NCBI GenBank assembly: GCA_014338405.1
Contig: JTDE01000102.1
Span: 263,474-327,473 of the forward strand
Source: Paragonimus skrjabini miyazakii
Taxonomy: Eukaryota > Platyhelminthes > Trematoda > Plagiorchiida > Troglotrematidae
Length of the DNA stretch: 64,000 nucleotides
Reading direction: 5' to 3'
Below are positions 13,201 through 25,200 of this stretch, in pieces (position 1 is the first letter of the stretch; the number at the start of each line of letters is the position of its first letter). The notes beneath the pieces were generated by a model that saw only the letters and a program-made list of their open reading frames with translations, was not told where the DNA came from and did not search any database. The translations under genes were made by a program, and so were the position numbers.

Positions 13201-16200
13201 TTTAATCGAATTGACCAGTCTTTGTGTTGTTTGATGCATACTATAATCGCCATTAAAAGGAAATTCTATATAAACCTTCTTCATTCGTACAGTGACCACC
13301 GGTTCGGACGACTGTTTCGGCCTACTGTGTCTTTCTATGAACCTTTTTGGATAACCATTTGATACTAGTACAGTCGTGATCAACTCTAATTCTTCCATAA
13401 GACTGTCTTGTGTATAGCTTCGCCTTGCACGTGTGAATAGTGTATTCACTAGTGCGCCCTTTTGATGGACCGGTGTGAAACTACTAAAGTTTAGTTACTG
13501 ATAAGTCAATACGAAATGCTTGCATCTACCAGTTTTCGTGTCCTAATGGTATTGTTGGAACAAATATTGTCGAACTCGGTGACTAATGATCAGCCCTGCT
13601 GTAACCAAACATCTGGATTACTCTCCACCCTTGATAGTGCATAAAAGTCGGTTCTTTGTGACACCCGTTTGCAAAACCTCCCTTCCAGTTCACGAAAGTA
13701 CATGCCTTAACTGCCCCTTCCAGAGCTACAGAAAAACATAAACACATGGGTAGGAGCTTCCGCTATTCGGAAAGAACTTTCGATTGTGGGGTGTTATCCA
13801 CCCAGCCATTCTGTTTAGTCACATATCCATTTAGATGGCGACGGTTTCATTTCTAACTGAAAAGTTATGTACACATATAGCTTGCTTTCAGTGCAAGTCA
13901 TGGAATATAAGTACATATTTTAGACGTTATTATGTCATTTGGTTTTAAATCATACGCCAATTACAAAGATAGAAAGTAACGTGCAGCAAATTCATTGGAA
14001 GGGAACGCCAAAACACCCAGTAGACGGATCGAGTTTTCACCAAACCTTTTCTAAACAAAACAATTATTGTTTCAAATATACCCATTACGATAATGAGGAC
14101 AAAGACATATAGGCGAACATATGTTTTCGATAATTCATCTTCAAGCCGATACAATTATATAACGAGTTAATAGAGTTAGATCGAGATATCGATCGGACTT
14201 ATTACATAGAAACTAGGTCACTGGTCAATCAAATTGGCGATGACTTAATTGGTCGGTTACGTCGCGCTTGTCCATTGGTTTGACCGCGCAGGTGGGCCAT
14301 CGATCCGGTGGATTTGTGGCCATGGTAGGTGCAGCGCCTGAACAAACCGTTTTTGATGACATAATACCGGGTCAAGCAGCCTGATTCCAATCGCCTCGGC
14401 AGTACAAAGTGTTCTCATTCGGGTCCCTTTTGATGGGTTGCCTGGCACGCGATATACCACTTTGAAGGCTTGATCAGTGTTCACCTGGTGTCCGCTTTCA
14501 ACCAGATGAGCGAGAATAACACTGTTGACCGACCGTGATTCCCCGTGCCCCAGCCACCGTGGATGGTGTTCTCGGATTCGTTTTGAAAGTCGTCTTGACG
14601 TTCGACCAATATAACCTGCTTCACAGGAACAAGTGAATGAGTAGATACACATAGATGAGGTCTGAACTGTCAGTCTATCTTTGTTATGCAACCTGAGAAT
14701 TGAGGATGTGGAGAATTGAATACAGAGTTCAGCTGTAGCATATGTCCTGCTAATTGCCTGGTTGAGCTTATTTGTCAGCCATTCTGCGGCGTTGTCACCC
14801 TTGAACGGTACTCGGATAAACACGAGCTTCTTTCTTACGTCATGCACTTCAGGCTTAGGTGATATTCTGAACATATTTCTGGCGATAGATCGTTCCGGGT
14901 AGCAGTTATCATGAAGCACACTCATGAATTCGAGTTCACTTTCTAACGTATCCGGTGAACAAATTTTGTATGCTGCATCAGTCAGGCAGCGCAATAGATT
15001 TCTCTTTTGTTTTAAGGGTACAAAACTGTGAAAGTTTGTGTACTGACCTGTCCACGTATTCTTGCGGTGGATTCTGCGTTGAACAGTACCGTCTATTCGT
15101 CGATGTAAGCGAATATCTAGGAAGAATATCTCGTTTCCAGTTTCCCCCTCAAGTATAAACTTAACTGACTGATGGGTGCGATTGAATATATCGAGTACTG
15201 TGTGCATATCAGTATCCGAATTGGCTACGGTAAATATGTCGTCTACGTATCGGTGGTATTGACTGAACTGGCTGATAGTGGAATGAAGCGTCGTGCGTTC
15301 AAGTTTTCCCATGAATATGTCGACCAGAAGAAGTCCGAGCGGAGATCCCATAGCTACGCCATCCGTCTGCCGACACAGCACACCATTGAATAGCAGTTGT
15401 ACACCAAATGTGCAGCGGAGCAGAAGCTCTTTTAATTTTAGTGGTGGTAAACCAATATCGATTCCGGTCTCAGACACGTAGTCACAGATGAAATTGACGG
15501 TTTCTAGCAATGGTACCTTTGTGAATAAAGACACTACGTCTAACGAGCATGATTTCTGTGAATTCATGTTAACGTTCTGTAAGCATTCGACAAATTCAAA
15601 CGTATCGCGTAGACTGAGTGGGGTAATCGCTTTTCGGACGGGTTCAAGCAGTTTCACTAGCCACTTTGCCGTTGAGTGGTAAGGCGAATTCATCATTAAG
15701 ACAAGTATTCCTACAGATTCGAAGCAGGCGACCTGTTATGAAGGGTCATTGTATAGGTCCAGTCTCCTGAAACCGAGTAATTAACTATTATTCTACTGAA
15801 GCGACTGACACATCTCAAGCGTCCATGTAATCAAGGTATGCTTGTCAGATTAACATAACAGTATGCAGACTTTCAGAAGGAATTTCAACCATTCTAATTA
15901 GCTTTGTTTTATGAATCGTTGCAATAACATTTTCTAAAGTCTTCTTTGAAGATCTTGGAAGCGAACTGTATATATGTGCACATTAATCGCTGTTTTGTCT
16001 AAGTACAACGGAAAGCTTATCAGCGAACCACTTCACATGTACACCATGGTTAACTGAAAATCGTACAGAACAAACAATTGAACTGCTGAGAGAGATCGTT
16101 ATTGATGGTTACTGTCTGTTACGGGTGTGCATAAACAGTAGAATTTGATGGCGGCAGACCAGAGGAAAAAGGGTAAATGGAATCAAAGACTTTTCTTTGA

Positions 16201-19200
16201 ACGAATTTGCTTTAAATGATCGGGTGCCTGGAGAGAACAAAACTGGTCATAGTTGAGCCAATAACACCGGCATATTTGGAAACATGTCTGAACAGTAAAA
16301 CCCTTCGATAGGCGTACAGAAAATTACAAAAAGACGTTATAACGGGCTCATTAATCAACTCATAATCAAAGGTACACTGTGCAGACAAAGCTTTCAGAAG
16401 TAAACACACGAACCTATAACTTCCTGCCTTTTCTGAAAGTGTTCGGTAAAGTAAGTAACCATAATATGTCAGATGTTCAAGTTGGTCTCACATTCTCCAA
16501 TAAAGCTACTGTTCCGGTTTGGATGCATAGGGCTGCCTGTTACAGCGGTTGGCATAAAGCTTCCTCAAAATGATGGTTGCCTGTTGGTCTAACGGACGTA
16601 CTATCATGCTCTCGTAATCGTTAGTCTTCTAGAACGTTTCACATATAAAGAGTCAACCCCTAGCGCACCTGTTGATGTACGATTCTAGGTTGGCTGCCGG
16701 TGCTTGCTCAGGGCTTGACTGCATTGATCGGCTTACACGGTTGGATGCAGCGCTTCGGAAACGGTGATCAACTATCACGCTCTGGTGCGTCACAGTAGAT
16801 GACTGGTACGCATGCGTGACAGTTTGGGCTGTTTCATTCGGGGCTTAGCCGTTGTTATCACTATCTAGAATCATACAAGCAAACTGGTCATAGAGAGACA
16901 AGTTTAACAACCATGTTCGTTGTTAACGCCCAAAGATCGATGTACGGGCCAAGGGCAATCAGGCCAGCTAGACTGTACTCCAGTGTGGCAATTTATTGCG
17001 GATGCCGCATGTGACAGCTGGATAAATTGTCTGCTACAAATTACAGAAACGAGTGAGAATCACAACTTCTCGTTCTCAGCCATGTTAACTGAAGAATACT
17101 TTATTAAAAACAGTGTAACAATATGCCACTATGTACTATGTTCCTTCCAGTTGGAAAACGAAGTCGCGTAAGGTGTAGTGGATCTAAACACTATACAAAA
17201 TTCAGGTATGAATTCGAGATCAAAAAGGTGATAAAAATGGAAATGATCAACTCACAATAGTTCACTAAAGTGCTTTGATTTAGAATTNNNNNNNNNNNNN
17301 NNNNNNNNNNNNNNNNNNNNNNNNNNNNNNNNNNNNNNNNNNNNNNNNNNNNNNNNNNNNNNNNNNNNNNNNNNNNNNNNNNNNNNNNNNNNNNNNNNNN
17401 NNNNNNNNNNNNNNNNNNNNNNNNNNNNNNNNNNNNNNNNNNNNNNNNNNNNNNNNNNNNNNNNNNNNNNNNNNNNNNNNNNATTATCGATTAGTTCGAT
17501 TAAGTTGGTTTAAACGTTGGTTGTATACGTGAAGTTGAGGAAAGTGAAATGTGTGAATAACCATCTCAATTTTGAAATAGAAAATAGTGTGCAAAACGTT
17601 ACAGAGGAGACTAAAACGTTTACATTACTGATGAGTATTCGGGGATTTGGTTAATTTCAAGTTGCACGTCACCCACAATTGATCGCAGCTGTCGCATCCC
17701 CATAGACTTTTCAGTCTGCCCCTTTCGAACAGAGGAAGCACTAGACTCGAGTTTCGCTCTCATTAGAGCTCGTCAGTAGTGCATATCATCGCCACCGCCG
17801 GGGTTAGAACCGGGGTTATCTATTGGAGGTAACTGTGTCTCCTCTGGAGGCAGTCGGGCGGCCTGATCATTACTCACAAGCGCAAGTGTTTGAGCGTTCA
17901 CATGCGATGATAATTCGGCCGTGCCTAACGTGAGGTCAATGTTGCAGTGATAAACACGGTTGCCTCATGAACAGCGTAGCCGTGGTTCAAGTCCGGGCAG
18001 TGGCGATCATATGCGCTACTTACGAGCTCTGATGAGAACGAAACTCGAGTCTAGTGCTTCTTTTCGACAGGGGCCGACTGGAAAGTCTATTCGAATGCGG
18101 CAGCTGCGATCAATTGTGGGTGATGTTCAACTTGAAAATAAAACAGTTGCTTTAAGACTACACTCTTCATGTCCGGTCTCACAAAATCTTCCACACAATG
18201 AAATGGGTTATCTCGAACAATTAACACCGCCTTGCCGGTCGCAGCTAATGGGTGCCAGTTTGCACTATTACTTAACAATGTTCGTGAGAGTGAACCAAGA
18301 AGTCTGATCCTTAATTAAGGTTGATCTTAGCTGAAGGGTTAGGAGGTATTTTTCAGTCAGGCCTAGTGTGAGATTATTCAGATTTTACTTCCTACCTACG
18401 AGTACATCATTTCAACTTCCTATCTAGGCTGTTAGACAGCTTAGCAAGGGCAAAACTGTTTACATCCCCCTACAGGGTCAGTAATTTGGTAAGGAATGAA
18501 TGCGAAAGTTCACGGTAGCCGATTGTCCGATTATTTGTTCATACCGAGTTCAGTTTATCGATCGGCAGACTGACCTCCAAAGTATACTGGCCTCGGTTAC
18601 AGTATTTTCAATTGCTAGAGAAAATAATGCTGAATTTCGAATCTTAATACAATACTGTACAGATTACTTATTAAAGCATTTTTCAACTGCCGATTTAGGG
18701 CGCATCATATACTGATCAGTCTCTGTGATATGGTTACTTCCACAGTGTGTACTTAAGTACAGCAATCTCGCTAACATTTTGGTCACAATACCCAGGGAAT
18801 TCACGAGGAATCAATGTTGCAACCAGCTGTTCTCGATTATTCTCATCAGATTTATACAGGCTCAACACCTCCCGTATTCAATCGTGCAAAAACTGTTTGA
18901 ATATCATTTATCCTTTTAGTCGATTAACACGTTATCAGACGTCGGTCACGTGGTTCATGTAAACACAGCACACATAAATAAACTCACAGACACCCGATTA
19001 GATAGACGTTCACAGTTTCCATGGGTAATATCATTACATTCCAGTTTCATACGTGAGTCCGGCAAATCCTTTTTATCTGTTTATGCCTGATGGGGATTAT
19101 CGAAAACATGTCCATGTTAGTGGTGACAAGCTAACTGGGCATTCCATCATAAACTCGTCATTTGCATGGATAATACAGTGTGCTTTCATCACATGAACAG

Positions 19201-22200
19201 TACTTTCACAAACAGGCAGTTAAGCTGGCCACACAAACACGAATAATCCAAATTATTGTACGTCACATTGTGCTGATTGTCATTTCAGAGGGGAAGCTGA
19301 GGCTTCCGAAGTGCCTACAAAACCAATACGAAACACTGAGTGGTGACAATACTTGAGCAACAAGCCAATTTATATTGTTAACCTAGTTTGCATACCCATG
19401 CTGTATGCGTGAATGACTGCGTAACTCGCAGTAAGTCTGGGCATTAGATCAGTAGGTTTATGGTTCACGTTAGTGACGATCACTTTTCCACCCATCAAGT
19501 TGTTTGGTCTCAAGAAACATTAGGTTTATGTTTTTATTAAAGGATTGCTATTGGAGTGACTAGCGTCGACTTCCTCATAACTATAGAGTTAGTGGAGAGC
19601 GGATACACATCTGCTATGAGCTGCCGTCTAACGGTGTTTATTTTTCTGGTAAGTATATCCAAGAATTAGTGAAAGAATTCGTCAACCAGTTTCAGGTTGG
19701 CAGTTTCAGGTGGCAGTTTCAGGTGGAAGGAAGCTAATTACAGAAATTTCAGAAACCAACATCACATACTGTGATGGTAACCATGTTCAAAGTTCATGTA
19801 AAAACATCATTGCGAAAACATATGCTATATTCCATTATTCAAAAAGTACATATTTTGTAAACTGACAATCAAAAGCTGGCCACCAAGAACACTAATTACA
19901 AACTATAATATTAGATCTAGCTTGCACTTTCCTTACTTATAATTGACATATGATTTGCATAAATATTTGCCCTACATGTCACAAGTTAACTTTCTAGAAC
20001 ATGCCCATTTTAATAGGTATTGTCTTAAACAGCGTCCCGAATAGGATATCGTGTTAGTTCATAGTTTCCCGATTGCGTCATTCTGGCCGAAAACATTAGA
20101 GTATGTTAGTACACTAGTTCGATTGTGGCAACATACTAGATAACAGTTGAGCCGCAGTCTCCTAATGACTCAACTGTTACTGTCTGATCAAATAACTCAT
20201 CGATTCGATCAATAAAATGATCAGTTAAGTTAGAAATTACTACTAGTTTGTATTGTATGGCAAGGTGATGATTAACGAACTGATGACCAATGTACATAAC
20301 TTAAACGGCAAATCCATATTACTTATGATTTCCAACCTACTATCACTTCAAACTTGTCAAAACAGTTATGTGGCATTGAGGGATATTTTATTGATTGTAG
20401 TATACAAGCGGATGCTTTTATGTTATAATAACGTAAACGGGTTATTTGCTTTCAGCATCTGCTCTCCTAATAACCACTGTCTGGTTGATATTCTGGTCGC
20501 AGTACACAAGACCATTCATGTAAGTATTTGTTGCTACTGTCTTTGTTTGTAACCATGATTTTGTTCCTTACTTGTGTGTCCGTTTGTCGTATACGTTGTG
20601 TCAGATCTTGCGCAAGGTTCACAAACATTATGAGCGGAATAGTCCAAATAACACAATGCAACTGTTGTTGGACGGATTGCATTCAAACGTGTAGCAGCAT
20701 TGAATATATTAATGTGTACAGCCAAGTCATCGACAATCCATCACTTGCTTGTTAACTGCTCGGAAAGCGGATTAAATTCTATTCGAGTTTGAATTTCGTG
20801 AGCCTGTTCAATACCGTATTCGTTCCCGACCATGTGTCTTACCCACCTACATAACACTGGAAGAACGTTGTCCAACTAACCTGAGAGCCGCTCACCACTG
20901 TAATGCTATAAACGTCCTGTTTTAACCCAGGACCAATATGATGAAATACAGTCACTTGCAGACTGGCCTGGCCTTGTCCGCGAGGCGTTATAACAGCAGG
21001 GTAGATAAATTAAGGTGTTGTGAGGAAAACCTAAAGAAGGCTGCCCGAGGTGGTTGAAATGTAGAGTAATACAACTTGCTCATACCGTTGAATTATTCTC
21101 AATCCATTTATCAAAGACCCCACGCTTTTTTCGAAACTTTATTGATTGCAAGCTACACCCACTTTGTGTGTTATAAACTAACGAACGTAAGAGATCCTAC
21201 TCTTGGGAAGGTCGTGTTGCAATATTCTGTTTCTCGACCAGTAGATGTGATCACACCTAATGAAAATAGGTCGAACTAAAGGGGTCAAACATTTTAGTAA
21301 AGACAATAGCCGAATACCACTTTTGCCGAAATAGTGGAGAACGCTCTTGTCAAAATCTACGTGAATCAGGAAAATATTGTGAGAAACAAATATACATTAA
21401 GCTCTATGTAAAATGAGTCTGATTTGACCCTTTTAGTTTAGGAATGGGATTCGCATAATTCACGTTACCAACTAAACACTTTTTATAAAGTGCGCCAAAG
21501 GTGGATGAGCCCTACAGCAACAAACATTGTATAAGGGATAAGTGATTTAGCAGATATGACGACTGTGAAGAAAACCCAAATGGGAAAATTTCAACTTCGA
21601 CTGGATTCGTACCAACAACAGAGACAGCATACCTGAACACAGCGCTCCCGGAATGACTTCACAGTTCAACCAGTAGAGCACCTGCTGCCTTTGAGCTTGA
21701 GGTTAATGTCCAGACTTCCCGTGATTAGGTCTTATTTAACTTGTGGAATGTGTTTACAATTAGGACTTCACAGACAGGACGGGGTCACCGATCTCATTAA
21801 CCTCTTTTGCAAAGTTATCGACTGACGTTAACAGGAAAGCTATTGTTTCTTCTATCGAGACAATCGGGCAACCTGTTCATTATTGACAGGTGAAAAAAAT
21901 AGTTGAGCGTTCAGATAGGATAAGTTGGTCGGGCCTGATTTGAGGAAAATGGTACAGTGGTCAACAAAGTTGCGCCACGAAATCATGGCTGGAATTTTAA
22001 TCCTGAGTTTATCCGTGACATGCGTATGCACTACTGACGAACTCTCACCAGAGTAAAACTCCATTCCAGTCGTTTGCTTTGAATGGGGATGACTGAAAGT
22101 ATATTTACGTACGAAGGCTGCGATTAAATGTGGATGATGTTCAGCTGGAAACTTTTCGTTCTTATCAGGATTGAGGAGGAACAGGATGAGGAGCACATTA

Positions 22201-25200
22201 AGGCGTTGCTACTAGGTTGCCATCTGTGTACGCATACTTGCTGAAAAGTCGTTCGACCTAGGAATCAGACTATCTTTTAGTTCTGCCACAGCCACGGGTG
22301 ATCGTTTAGCCATAGTAGTGTTCGCCCATGAATTCAAAACCTCATGCCAGAAACAGGAATCGTTCACAGTAAAGTGCAAGCTTATACATCAAGGCTGGTA
22401 TGAAAGAAAGAAAATGATGTAAGTCTTGTGAAACTATGTGAAGGAAACTGCAGCTGACCATACAGCCAATGGATAAGGTACGGTGCATGTCTAGGATTTC
22501 CACTTGCAGGCTACCAAACCTAAACAGTCCGAGAAAGTACAGCCAAAACTGAATGATATGGGCGGATATTCCGTCCAAGAGTGTCTCTCTTGTTTAACTT
22601 CAGCATATTTTGTATACATAGTATGACAATTTTATACATCTTACAAACGCATCGTCTCTCTGTTACCAAGCGGGAACTTACTCCCTACAATATCAATTTT
22701 AACGAAGGCGTTGTTTCAGTCTACATTTTTTAATCATTTATTGGCTTTTGACAAAAGTACATTCTTCGTCCAAAGAAGATATTTGTTCAGACATACATTG
22801 TAACTGTTAGGTAGCATTAACCGTGAACTGTTACATTCAATATTTAACTCACTATCCGATTTAATTAGCACAAACTAAGTGAGCTGAGCTATTTTCCAAA
22901 TAGCGAATGACGGAGTAGAGAAGTGCTATCGCAGAAAGGCATCTGGAATACTTTGACGTTGTTGTTGTAGATTATTCAGCGATGAAATTGAAGCTGATAA
23001 TGCATATTTACCATGAACTCACAAAGATGTTTCACTTGTTAGAGAATACTCACAGTCAGTGTAGTGAAAACCGGATGATCACCATATAACTTGGTTCTTC
23101 GTCGTCCTAATAATAACACTTCCCAGCTATGTTCATGTTGATGCTGACACCAAATTAAGGAGCATGGAAGCTAAACAGAAAAACTGGATTATTAATATAT
23201 CAACTGCTACGGAGAAAAGAAAGGGGAAAGTGTGCTCATTATCTCGGTTCGTTAGATTGCATGAAGTCAGCCCGCGCAATCGTCAGCGTAAGACATCTTG
23301 ATCTGCCAAAAGACATTTGCATCTTAAAGTAAGATGACTACATCTTATTTAGCTCGACATCTTCCAGAACGTTTAAAATAAAGAAACCTCTGAATTTTTA
23401 GAAGCAAGTATATATGACGATCCACGAAAGCCGCAGTAAACCATCAATCAGACAGTTTTTCGGGTTGGAACACAAGCCAAATTTGATTATTCTGACTTAC
23501 CACACCGTTTAACATTTCCTCTCCCCTCAGGGTCTGGTCTATCTATGTGTTCCACTGGACCTATCATATTTTGAGTGGAATACGCATGACGATCATTGCA
23601 GTAAGTTGGTAAAACCTTTCCACTTGAACAAAATCCCCCGTTTGTGTTTCTGACCAATAACAAATAAAGCAGCTACCATTGCATGTCATCCATTTAACAG
23701 TTAACTTTGAACTTTCAAAATGCATTCTAGCAATTGTTTAGTTAAGCCACAACGAGACAAACCCAAAAGAATGATCGATCTCGCATCATTTCGACCCTCT
23801 CGGCGAGCCTTTATCAAGCGACTTGTATCAGAAAATTTACCAAAGAATTACCTAATAATGAACAACAGCAAAACGCACACTATGTTTCCTATACCCGTTC
23901 ACTTCACGGTTCGGAAGTATTAAGCTTTCTAAACATTATTTACGGAACAGATTTACTACCATATGCCAATCACCTGTACGGAATGTCAAAATTATCCATT
24001 GTGGTAGTGGAATAGTTGCAAGCCCCGATCGGAACTGTAACCACACCCCAGTCGTGGGCAATAAAATTAAATGTCTTGAATTTATAAGACACTTCGTATA
24101 AAACAAATGAGCTGTAACGCTGGCGTTCAATATTCTACAATATTGAAGCAGTTACTGATTCTTTACAGAGGCGAAATGTAAATTCGTGTACATAGTTAGA
24201 CCAACCCAAAAAGAGTTGGGGCAACTGATATGAGTTAGTTGGTTTAGATCTGAGTTGACAGATATTGCAAGCTGGCCAAGCAATTAATTGATACTATTCA
24301 ACGATAGTCACCTAGATGAGTAGAAGTTGGACATGCGGTAAAGTCTACTCGTCAATCCGAGCAAAACCGCCGATAAAGGTTGACTCTGTCTGGTCGTGCT
24401 ATCCAACCTTGTCTAACCTGCACGCATGAATTGTGCGGGCTGATAACTGGAAACCACCTTATATATTTGTGTCCAGGGGTGCATACAATTCAGCAGTCAG
24501 TCTACGTGACAGTAACGCTTACGCCACCTTCTCACACTCACAAAATCTGACAGATTGTCACCTGTTTCAGTTGCTGCTTCCTTGAAAATTCCTCGATTTA
24601 TACCACAGACTCTTCAGCCATTGGTCCAAGCTTGTTGTTGATATTCGCAAAAGCGTGAAACTTTCGAAGTAGTGTGTGATGGTTGTGGTCTTTTCTTGTA
24701 ACAGGACATATGATGCTGATCTTATTTTGTCAGTCTGCAAAACTTCGGCCCGTTTTCTCCCCTAAATGATGCGTCCTGAAAAAGCATTGTTGACCTCCCC
24801 TATGCTCTAATAAGTTAAGCCATCTCAGGAGTAATGTTAGTCATCCGAGGATTGAATGTTTCACAAAGATATGTCAATACCGGAAGTAAGGCTTCTGAAT
24901 AGAATAGAAGTATTCTTTTAGTGAAAGGGTCCATCGGTAAAGAATTCTTCAAAGGTAATTCACCAATAAATGAAAAAAAACTTGAAAAAATAACAAATTA
25001 CTGTACGATGTCGAGGAGGCAAACTAATATATTGTGCTTATGACTTGTGGCAGAAAGAGAAATAGCCTAAATTGGATGATGAGCAAGAATGAGTCGAACG
25101 AGCAAAGGTTCGTTTGGCGCATTTGTCGCGAAGAAAAACATAACTAGAAATAATAGAATTAGTTCCTGTTATTCACTTCCTCTAGTACTCTGTTTATTTT

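Larger units (their letters stand above)
12612..13561 (-). pseudogene. Penelope-like fragment flanked by inverted repeat arms
   Basis: On the minus strand 13449-13045 encodes the linker and first half of the endonuclease (CIYQFTCNCKESYIGRGV, a GIY-YIG motif). A frameshift near 13045 leads into 13048-12824 (VKEHLGKW, then HPVSAVARHILTIGHVID), the second half. The tail degenerates after LLKLLQSID. The RT core is missing. On each side lie inverted arms of about 64 bp (12612-12675 and 13494-13561) that share an exact block of about 43 bp. The arms themselves can be read as ACIYQFSCPNG, the start of the same endonuclease domain, facing opposite ways. Penelope-like elements are known for partial terminal repeats in direct or inverted order. 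Confidence 0.85.

Noticed and set aside
16397..16450. 18 open codons between CTTTCAG and GTAAGT in the receptor intron
   Set aside because: Too short to judge and not needed for the receptor reading frame.
17960..18307. 115-codon plus-strand frame
   Set aside because: It lies across a SINE copy whose sequence, including box B, explains it.
20528..20755. Frame with CNCCWTDC that might be the receptor's ECL2 exon
   Set aside because: No donor, no TM5 continuation, and the exon at 23531-23600 fits both phase and motif much better.
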